Assembly (NCBI GenBank): GCA_037176905.1
Contig: JBBBWG010004847.1
Coordinates: forward strand, 1 to 29,091
Direction of reading: 5' to 3'
DNA length: 29,091 nucleotides
From: Azolla pinnata
Taxonomy: Eukaryota > Streptophyta > Polypodiopsida > Salviniales > Salviniaceae
A program made the translations under genes and the position numbers. The notes beneath the pieces are model-generated. The model was not told the DNA's origin. It did not search any database and was given only the letters and a program-made list of their open reading frames with translations. Below are positions 22,401 to 29,091 of the stretch, one piece after another; the stretch's first letter is position 1, and each line of letters starts with the position of its first letter.

Positions 22401-24153
22401 GATATGCGAGTACCCTAGGGAAGTGATTCAGGGAAATATGATGTTCTAACCATCTAGAATTTTTGTGCTCACCACCCTGCAGAGTAAATTATTTTTTGTG
22501 CCAACCACAGGTTTAGGGCATACTGGTAACCTCTCGAATGTTTTCTCAAACAGGCAAGGGTCATACATTCTACATGGTTTGGGCAATATAATCGCATATG
22601 GCACAGCTTTCTTTCCACTACATTGAAGGCTTTTTAGTTGGGAGGAACCCTGAGCACAGAAGCCGTTTCATTCCCTCAATCAATTTATTCATTATTAGTG
22701 TCATTTCACCGATTTGAATCTGGCAGGGAAATACCTTAACCTTCCCTGCAAGCGATCTATACAGAATTCTATGGTCTATTGACAAATCATTTACTAACTG
22801 TATCACTGTCTATTAACGTGTTTTAAATCTGTTATGGATTTATGGCGTCGATTACCTGGCTAGTTGATGTAACTTCTTTATTATTTTGTTTTTCCTAGGC
22901 ATCGAATGGCTGTGGAGCCGGTTGGAGATGTCAGGCTATGAGGAGTATAGTGGAGTAGAATACAGGTCATCTGGATGTACTGAAGAGTACACCGTTGTCA
23001 GGTAAAATTTCATCCCTATTGATGTTAATGTTTACTACTCTGTTAGCTGGCAGTTCACATGAATGGATATGTATTGCCATGCTATAGACAAGATATACCG
23101 CAAATCGGGGGAAGTGAAAAACTGATAATGGAAGGTGACATTGGTGGATCCCTGTTTATGCAACGTACTATCTCGATTTTAGAAGAATCCCCAGAACTAC
23201 TGCAGATAGAGTCAAAAATCTTAACCAGATCAGATTTGGCAGGTTCAGGTGGTTTTTCACGGTAACGCGATTTATTCAGATTTCAGATAAAATTCTTTTG
23301 CAGAACAATACATTCTTTGTTTTTGTGTGTTTCATAGTTTGCTTGATTCTCAGTAAAATGAATATACTACACGCTTCGTGGCAGGGTCGTATGCTTACGC
23401 GTGCATCCTACATTTCAAGTGCGCCATCCAACTGACACTTTCATTGTGTTTACATCTGTGAATGGAGAAAATCACTGTATTAGTACAGAAAGCGAAGACC
23501 TTCGTCTCTGTGGCGATCAGCGACCTAATGGTACTAATTTCTTCTTGTCAACAATTTTTCTGTTGGTAAATTGTCCCCCCCTATCATCTAGAATCAATCT
23601 CAAAGCAATTAGGTGCGAAGAGAACGTCAAAAAGCTACTACATAAAACTGCATAAAATGGTACTAAATCTTCCTCCCAACAAATTTTCCGTCATTAAAAT
23701 GTTTGTCCCTCCCCTCTATCATCTAGAATCAATCTCAGTCAATTAGGTGTGAAGAAAACGTCAAACAGCTAGTAAAATGGTACTAAACCTTCTTCCCAAC
23801 AATTTTTCCGTTCATTAAATAAATTCTCCCCCTATCATTTTATGGAATCAATCTCAAGCAATTAGGTGCGAGGAAAACGTCAAACAGCTACTACATAAAA
23901 CTGCACAACCCTTTGAATGCATCTTTGATCACAAATGTTGCTTGCGTCTTTGTGTCGTTATCCAGGTCGATGGTCGATTGTGGACAAGTGCGTGAATGTC
24001 TCCCTGGTAAACAAATTTGCTTTGGAAGAGGTGGAGCAGTGCTTGATATGTTGGGGTCCTGGCACATGCAACCTAGAACTTTGGTCCCCATCAAGACCTA
24101 TATCGAAATCGTCGCCGTTATGCATTCATCATTCTTACGAAACAGTTTCCTGA
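7500..24153 (+). CDS. HGL1: GH31 alpha-glucosidase, heteroglycan glucosidase 1-like (23 exons, 1143 aa)
   Basis: Exons: 7500-7859, 8469-8819, 9744-9812, 10336-10473, 11803-11923, 12081-12163, 12267-12362, 12443-12611, 12736-12878, 17436-17522, 17596-17781, 17876-18043, 19174-19294, 19373-19442, 19539-19623, 19777-19897, 20681-20874, 20943-21042, 21854-22012, 22899-23001, 23088-23261, 23385-23530, 23966-24153. All introns are GT-AG and in phase. The protein is a retaining GH31 glucosidase that should cleave terminal alpha-glucosidic bonds. WMDIDYM is at 390-396. The nucleophile is Asp502 in GIWNDMNEP, and the acid/base is Asp583 in [21 protein letters not shown] follows from 602. A C-terminal region after about 800 ([32 protein letters not shown]) matches my recollection of Arabidopsis HGL1, not the ER glucosidase II alpha subunit. 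Residues 1-157 look like a plastid transit leader with an Asn/Gly/Ser repeat. The natural substrate is not well established. An in-frame ATG at 7464 would add 12 residues; 7500 has A at -3 and is preferred. Confidence 0.94.
7568..7750 (+). repeat. Translated AGC/AACGGC triplet-hexamer repeat in exon 1
   Basis: Units AGC, AAC GGC and AGA AAC GGC alternate for about 180 bases. All unit lengths are multiples of three, so the frame survives. In the gene frame they encode Asn-Gly, Ser and Arg runs at about residues 24-83. Another plus frame reads Gln/Arg/Lys, and the minus frames read Leu/Pro/Phe and Cys/Arg. Confidence 0.9.
8820..9743 (+). other. Alpha-glucosidase intron 2, no gene seen
   Basis: The 924-base intron is T-rich with repeated TAGAATT-like words at irregular spacing, perhaps a very old tandem array. 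I see no coding or mobile-element motif. Confidence 0.6.
10474..11802 (+). other. Alpha-glucosidase intron 4, no gene seen
   Basis: This 1.3-kb intron separates the exon ending DTTRRCE from the one starting VDLQKEA. A 91-codon open frame on the minus strand (10541-10816) has no recognisable family and is probably chance. No repeat stands out. Confidence 0.6.
12935..13060 (-). mobile_element. Decayed LINE reverse transcriptase fragment, antisense to the host gene
   Basis: On the minus strand, 13019 down to about 12950 translates as [11 protein letters not shown], then after a frame change [13 protein letters not shown]. This is the conserved LINE reverse transcriptase block ([18 protein letters not shown]) just before the catalytic YADD motif. 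Frameshifts and a stop show that it is dead. It sits at the start of alpha-glucosidase intron 9 and points opposite to the larger LINE remnant downstream. Confidence 0.72.
13270..16440 (+). mobile_element. Degenerate LINE retrotransposon in alpha-glucosidase intron 9
   Basis: Endonuclease-like pieces come first: [19 protein letters not shown] from 13276 (compare the WNxxGL start of LINE endonucleases), [12 protein letters not shown] near 13430, and [15 protein letters not shown] near 13622-13668, matching the GDFNARTG motif. Reverse transcriptase pieces follow: [13 protein letters not shown] from 15753, TDIVLIS from about 15820 (YADDIVLIS), [20 protein letters not shown] and VNLDKTE to about 15925, then VMVFNT-like [22 protein letters not shown] near 16025, and [10 protein letters not shown] near 16270. 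Frame changes and stops are frequent, so it is inactive. Order and spacing fit one element in the same orientation as the gene. The stretch 14500-15730 has no motif I recognise and may hold a nested insertion. Exact ends and target-site duplications were not found. Confidence 0.78.
16457..16507. repeat. (TATC)n then (TA)n microsatellite
   Basis: About nine TATC units run into TATATATA, just after the last recognisable LINE homology. It may derive from the simple-repeat tail of the element. Confidence 0.9.
16508..17435 (+). other. Rest of intron 9, no feature recognised
   Basis: This runs from the microsatellite to the CATAG acceptor at 17435. Short open frames, including [17 protein letters not shown] from about 16558, could be more retroelement debris but lack a diagnostic motif. 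Confidence 0.5.
18044..19173 (+). other. Alpha-glucosidase intron 12, nothing recognised
   Basis: The 1.1-kb intron lies between the exons ending EPWSFGME and starting [11 protein letters not shown] see no coding, RNA or mobile-element signal. Confidence 0.6.
19898..20680 (+). other. Alpha-glucosidase intron 16, nothing recognised
   Basis: A 783-base T-rich intron splits the Gly codon between MALDENG and [10 protein letters not shown]. No other feature was seen. Confidence 0.6.
21043..21853 (+). other. Alpha-glucosidase intron 18, nothing recognised
   Basis: An 811-base intron between ESRRKKT and NGETLQDST, with no repeat or gene signal visible. Confidence 0.6.
22013..22898 (+). other. Alpha-glucosidase intron 19, nothing recognised
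   Basis: An 886-base intron between SMVHNLT and GIEWLWSR. The acceptor is preceded by a clear T-rich tract (TTTTGTTTTTCCTAG). No other feature was seen. Confidence 0.6.
23527..23910 (+). repeat. Three-copy tandem repeat covering the intron 22 donor
   Basis: Units of about 120-130 bases begin with AATGGTACTAA at 23527, 23656 and 23776. Each continues with CAACAATTTT-like, CATTAAAT-like, CCCCTATCAT, GAATCAATCTCA, CAATTAGGTG, AACGTCAAA and CAGCTA words. The first unit starts inside exon 22, so its AATG|GTACTA is the real splice donor (exon end 23530). The other two copies carry identical donor sequences deeper in the intron. Confidence 0.9.
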
Positions 24154-25252
24154 CTGATTTCGCTGCGACTTGTAGAGAGCTTAAGGGCACAATCAAAACA
24201 CTCTGGGGCTATAGGTTTAGAGAGAAACAAGTAGATCATTTTTATTCTAATAAGACTTGTTTTGTTATTTTCTTAGGAGTTATTGGGCAGCACCATGAAG
24301 CTGTGAAAGATCATCTGTGCACAACAAAGCAGAATATTAAATGCGCCATTTTGGAGCATGCCAATAAAGGAAGGTGCTTAATTAAGTCAAATCCATTTCC
24401 CTCGAGATGATTATGTGATGTTTCATAATTTTCTAGTTGAAAGCTTCAGATCATGTGGCATACTGGCCTCCCAATATCCGCTAGGCAATTATATTTTTGT
24501 CATCAACAGGAATCTGATGTAAGTTTAGTTTGCAAAATGTCATACTCAAATTCAAACAAATATTAGAGCAACCATGTCATGAAGCTTGTGGAAGCCCTAC
24601 TTAGCATGAAAAGTGGCAATAAAACATTGAGCGCTGTAGAATCAGTGCTTAAATGTGACAATTTGACATGCTTAAAACAGTTTTAGCCTAAGCAATCATG
24701 TGTTTTAGGATGGGATTAAACAAGACGACTTGCCTCCAAATCCAATCCAGGGGCATTTAGTACCAAACGCTTCGAATTCCCAAATAGGTTTCTGTCACAT
24801 TTCACTAAGATGATTTACATGCAAGGTGTAGAAGAAAGAGGTTTTAAACTCATGTCAATCTAACATGCAATACATATGCAAGGATCGGTGACTGCCTTGG
24901 TGGACAATATAAATAGAGCCTAAGAAATTTCAGCGGTCATCAGAAATCGGTGCAAAGATCTTGCAACAGTGATATATATGCTTTTACCGCCCATCATAAT
25001 TAGAATGCCAACCAAAAACAATTGGCTTTGATAAGAGTATCTATCGCTCTGGTTTCCAACCAAAACTGGGGAAACCAGCACCATTGATTCACTTCAAGAA
25101 TCGTGTCTCAAATTTTCCCGACATTAAGAATTCCATCGGCGCTTAGGCCATTAACAGATCAAATCTCTAATCGACAAATGACAGTTCATGCATACGGAGG
25201 AAAGTATCTCGGTTAGTACAATGCTTTGGATTTGTGAAGAAAGAACTCAGGT
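24154..25252. other. Gap between two convergent genes
   Basis: It contains the 3' untranslated regions of the alpha-glucosidase gene (plus) and the EMC7 gene (minus). No third gene, repeat or mobile-element motif was seen. Confidence 0.65.
24363..24368 (+). terminator. Candidate polyadenylation signal of the alpha-glucosidase gene
   Basis: AATAAA lies 210 bases after the stop codon, followed by T-rich sequence. Plant polyadenylation signals are loose, so this is only a candidate. Confidence 0.4.
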
Positions 25253-28200
25253 CTAGTTGCTCCGTCCCGGCAAAAGGCTAGCCAAAGAGGGTGTCGGCTG
25301 ATTCCGCATTTCCTCCTGCATCTGTCTCATTTCCTCGGGGTCTAACATGAATAAACAAAACTCGCTATTAGGCGATCGCATAAAAAAAAAAATTTAAGTT
25401 TCTTGTTTAGCATACTCATGCTGTTTACCAATGTTGTCCATGAGCTTCGGTAGGAGGAAGAGTGCGATGGCCATAAAGCCTACCATCATACCCATGGGGC
25501 TCTTCACAATACCCATCAAAGAGAACGGTTCTCTTTTCTGCGAAGCAAAACATTCAAGGTTGATTCAATATTTGTTTTGCTTTCTGAGACTGCTCTAATA
25601 TCTTGCAGCCTAAAATTCCACTTACTTCTCCTTCCTTAATCTAAAGAAATTTATTTGGGTTCTCGGTATAACATAAACCAAAACAGCTTAACCTTCTTTA
25701 AAACTAAGCCGGACCAGCTGTTTAACAACTATTTGTCTCAATTACTTATATCAACATTGCTCACCTCAAAATAGATCTCCTCACGAAGAGGATCCAAGAC
25801 TAGCGGTTCTGACAAAGTTCTCCTAGTCTCCGTCAATGTTGCTTGAATTTGTCCACTGAGTTTTGCACTAACATCCACTCTTACCTGGAAATGCCATAAA
25901 ATCTGATGAGTATTAGGATTGCTACCTAGCAAAGGCATCAAAACTTTGAAAAAGAGTTGGTAACCCATACCGGAGAGAAGAAATATCCTGGAGCAACAAT
26001 CTCAAGAAGATGTGTTCCTGCTGGAATATCAGAGCTATCCATAAAGGGGAAAAAAACATGAATATGGACTGATAATGTTACAGGGAAAACCCAACACCCC
26101 TAGTGCATTGTGTGATTACAACCAGATTTTCAAATATTACAAAAACGCAAATAAAAAAAATACTACAAGGCGGTACTCTAGTTAGTTTTGAAAACTCCTT
26201 ATTTCGGTTTCTTGTTTTCTACTTTTAATTGAGAATATAGTTTGGGGTTTACAATGAAAAGTATCCATCTGGTCGAATGAATGCCACCTTTTGACCGGCG
26301 TTAAAAATGACTTTTACACTTGAAGTTTTGAAGGGACCACCATTTTTCCCCGCAAGTTCTGCATATCGAATACAAAAGTGGAACACATTAGGCTATCTTC
26401 TAATATGACTGATCATGAAGGACTTCATTGCTATCTAACACACAACTATGGCTTAATTTGGTTACAAATCACAATAAAACAAAGCAAAATATGAACAGTG
26501 GGCTAAACTACAAGAATAAACGAGACTTGTTTTGCTAAGTGTTAAAACATCCACAGCGGTCCATAGTCGTTTGTAATAAGATGTTTACACAATTGACTTG
26601 AACAATCTTAGTTCCTCAAATAATTCGATCAACTAGCTTTCTTGGTTCAACTTTTATGAGGCTCAGCTAGTCTACCTGGCTTTTGACTTCCTGGAAATCA
26701 GTTACTATAAATTTTGGCTTAATTACCGCGTTTTGTCTTCCATGAAGTTCTCTAATCCTCAGGTTGTTGATAATATTTGTTTCAATGAAGTGTTTCTGAA
26801 TGAAATGATACCAACTTCAACTCTAGCTTATGGAATGGACTCATTGAGTAAATATGTTGCCTCACCCACTAGGTTTAAGCCATATTCCCATAGCAAAATG
26901 TATTATCATTATAGAGCTGATTTGTTGGAACCAGCAAATACAATCATTAACATTTTCTATTTGAAGTCTGCAGGTATTAAGCATAACGAAATAGTTTATA
27001 GATAATAAATATATAGCATTTCTGTAGTACATGTGTGATAACATTTCCAAATCAAATTTGGAGGCTCCCGTTCCTAATAATAGGTTCTTGACTCGTATGA
27101 ATGCAACTCCATTCCATAAACATCTGACATGATATGCATAATTCTTACATGCTAACATACACAATAACTCAAATTTCATGCCAATGAGTTGAGTTATTGG
27201 GAAGACAGTGTCATTCTTGTACTGCACCAACTTCAGGCATCAATTTCTAATGAGACTCTGAACAATGAAGCACTTCAGAAAATTCTCTCTTTATGAATAA
27301 CCACGGCTCTTCAAAAGAAAGCTAGTATACAATTATAATATGCTGGTAGCTATCTACCATCATTTCCCAGAATCTCCCTGAAAATCATAAATCTGTAGGC
27401 CATAGAAATTGTGGAGGTTATTTACAGTTTCGGAGCATTCCAGGTGATCGGCATGCAATCACATAACCCCGGAAATGTGTCGTATTAAAATAGTTACTAG
27501 AAATATTTTACAACAGCGTTAAAAACATATGTTTGTAAAATTTTACTTCCACCTTTCTAAAAGATAATATTACAAGCATATAATTGTACAGTGCAGTACA
27601 TGTTACATCAACAAAAACTTGCATTTTTCTAATTTATAACATGGATTGGTCAAATACGGTGGTGTTACAAGCACATTATGAATTGACTAGATCACAATCA
27701 ACTTACCTCCTATACGGTGGTGTTTACCTCCTAAGCACATTACCGACTCTCCAATACATTAATATCTAAGATTAAGTAAAGGAGTTTTAAATTGCTAATT
27801 CAGGATACCGAATCATAAAGTTAAGAAACTAGAAAACATTACCTCTTAACTATGTCTGTATGCAATGTAGCCTTTATAGCTTTCTATTATTAATAACTTA
27901 ACAGAGAAGTCTAGAGAAGGTGTTAATAGTGCTACCTCACATGTATCAAATCTACCGTATATGGAAAGTCTCGGACAGATGACCATGAGACAGCACGTAT
28001 GCCAAAACGTTCGGAAAGCATGTATTAGAAGAGGATTAGAAAAGAAGATTCACCTCCAACGCGGACCCGTCCATCGATGGAGTAACCCTGCACTAAACTG
28101 GAAAGGAAAGGAAAAAGAGAGAGAGAGAGAGGGAGAGAGGGAGAGAGGGAGAGAACAGATTGAGAAGCCTATACATACTGATCGCAAACCTTAACAGAAA

Positions 28201-28437
28201 GAAAACATAGAAGAAAACAAAGAGAACAGAACCAAGCAGAACGTGCCGAGGAAGGAAGAAACGCAAGGCAGGCGAACATTTCCCGGTAGAAAAGGCGAAA
28301 CTTGCGCCATCGAATCATCGGGAAAACAGCATAGAACGAGAGAGGGAGGGAGGAGATTTGCGAATCGCGTACCTGATCTGAGAAGCGAAAGCGAGGAGGC
28401 CGGAAAGAAGGAAGGCGAGGACAGCAGCAGGAAGCAT
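25253..28437 (-). CDS. EMC7: ER membrane protein complex subunit 7 homolog (7 exons, 198 aa)
   Basis: Exons on the minus strand: 28437-28373, 28097-28054, 26358-26253, 26034-25971, 25884-25765, 25537-25429, 25341-25253. All introns are GT-AG and every phase matches, giving 597 bases with the stop. Residues 1 to about 22 are a signal peptide (MLPAAVLAFLLSGLLAFAS). GYSIDGRVRV and VKVIFNAGQKVAFIRPDGYF begin the lumenal beta-sandwich domain (DUF2012 type), continuing through DIPAGTHLLEI and YFFSPVRVDVSAKL. REPFSLMGIVKSPMGMM leads into a membrane segment at about 148-164, then LPKLMDNIDPEEM and a cytosolic tail ending SLLPGRSN. Length and these motifs fit plant EMC7. The EMC inserts tail-anchored and multi-pass proteins into the ER membrane; EMC7 is a peripheral lumenal cap subunit with one membrane anchor. 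The gene is convergent with the alpha-glucosidase gene. Confidence 0.93.
26359..28053 (-). other. EMC7 intron 2, no gene recognised
   Basis: This 1.7-kb AT-rich intron accounts for half of the gene. Open frames of up to 122 codons on both strands (for example 26862-27230 minus) resemble nothing I know. No repeat or transposon motif was seen. Confidence 0.6.
28114..28156. repeat. (GA)n tract at the EMC7 intron 1 acceptor
   Basis: On the gene's strand this is a (CT)n run immediately upstream of the acceptor at 28098, so it acts as an extra-long polypyrimidine tract. Intron 1 itself (28098-28372) is short and otherwise plain. Confidence 0.85.
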
Positions 28438-28456
28438 GGCGATCTGCTCCGCGAAG

Positions 28457-28529
28457 AATTCTTCTTCTTCTTCTTCTTTCTTCTTTCTTCTTCTTTCTTC
28501 TTCTTCTTTCTTCTTTCTTCTTCTTCTGA
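28457..28529. repeat. (TTC)n tract in the EMC7 leader or promoter
   Basis: About 70 bases of TTC/TTTC begin 20 bases upstream of the EMC7 start codon; on the gene's strand they read as a GAA-rich purine run, probably in the 5' leader. Confidence 0.9.
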
Positions 28530-28540
28530 GTTTGTATTTT

Positions 28541-28712
28541 GCATATACATACATACATACATGCACAGATTACACACATACATACATACATGCACCGGCA
28601 CATACATGCATACATACATGCACAGATACATACATACATACATACATATTTATGTATGTATGTATGTATCTTTGTTTGTGTGCATATGTATGTATGTGTG
28701 CATGTGTTTGTG
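28541..28712. repeat. (CATA)n/(TATG)n array with a 20-bp hairpin
   Basis: ACAT/CATA units fill about 28541-28647 and switch to TATG/TGTG units to about 28712. At the switch, 28625-28644 and 28651-28670 are perfect inverted repeats of 20 bases with a 6-base loop. This lies about 190-235 bases upstream of the EMC7 start codon. Confidence 0.9.
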
Positions 28713-29091
28713 TGTGTGTAGGAAAACTACCAAAAAAAAACTCCTGACAACTTTATTAATTGCACTCTAACACTACGAAACTTCGGCGATCCATTCGCGA
28801 GTGCTTCTCTCTCGCTGATCGATTCTGCCCCTTCTCTTGTCGATCGCTTCCGTCTGCTCTCTTCATGCTTCTGATCGCCTCGTTGTATTCGATCGACAAA
28901 AGTTAGTAACTTCAAAATCTAACCAATTTTCTTTTTTTTTTTCCAAAATAATATCCTTCCATTAGTTAGGTCAATTTACACATTACAGATTATCATACAA
29001 ATTGTCTGACAAATTGAAGTAAATTTTGGTCAGACTATTTCTCATCACTACTTGGACTTGTCTATGTGATTGGAGGTGGAAACAACCATGT
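28713..29091. other. Upstream flank of EMC7, no feature recognised
   Basis: Probably promoter or intergenic DNA. No convincing TATA box or open frame was seen up to the window end. Confidence 0.55.

Noticed and set aside
23527-23910. CRISPR-like repeat array
   Set aside because: The units are long contiguous tandem copies without short repeats separated by unique spacers, and the context is a plant intron.
26733-27230. Open frames inside EMC7 intron 2
   Set aside because: Short, composition like the intron, no recognised motif, and overlapping on both strands.
28169-28770. Open frames through the TTC and CATA arrays
   Set aside because: They are microsatellite translations; only the signal-peptide exon at 28373-28437 on the minus strand is real.

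Overview
This window is nuclear DNA from a flowering plant. All genes are split by GT-AG introns with AT-rich intron DNA, simple-sequence repeats are abundant, LINE-type retrotransposon debris is present, and all three genes belong to plant or general eukaryotic families. A monocot is a reasonable guess from the style of the sequence, but I cannot fix the species.

Layout: (1) 1-2020 is repeat-rich upstream DNA: a composite GAT minisatellite, a duplicated block around an (AATC)n array, and a long TTC tract ending just before a telo-box. (2) 2021-4545, plus strand: a four-exon remorin gene (409 aa). (3) 4546-7499 is intergenic, with an AT-rich tandem duplication, a 42-bp duplication and a striking alternating purine-pyrimidine promoter zone. 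(4) 7500-24153, plus strand: a 23-exon glycoside hydrolase family 31 alpha-glucosidase of the plant heteroglycan glucosidase 1 type (1143 aa in my model). Its first exon encodes an Asn/Gly/Ser repeat tract, and its 4.6-kb ninth intron holds decayed LINE sequence in both orientations. (5) 24154-25252 is the gap between two convergent genes. (6) 25253-28437, minus strand: a seven-exon gene for ER membrane protein complex subunit 7 (198 aa). (7) 28438-29091 is its upstream region, with TTC and CATA/TATG microsatellites.

The three genes have no evident shared pathway: a plasma-membrane scaffold protein, a glucosidase with a transit-peptide-like leader, and an ER insertase subunit. I built each gene model by hand from translations, splice consensus and codon phase; every junction keeps the reading frame. 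I found no CRISPR array, operon, phage, tRNA or rRNA gene. The points worth a second look are repeats that touch gene expression: translated triplet repeats, a tandem triplication that copies a splice donor, tandem splice acceptors, and promoter-proximal palindromes.
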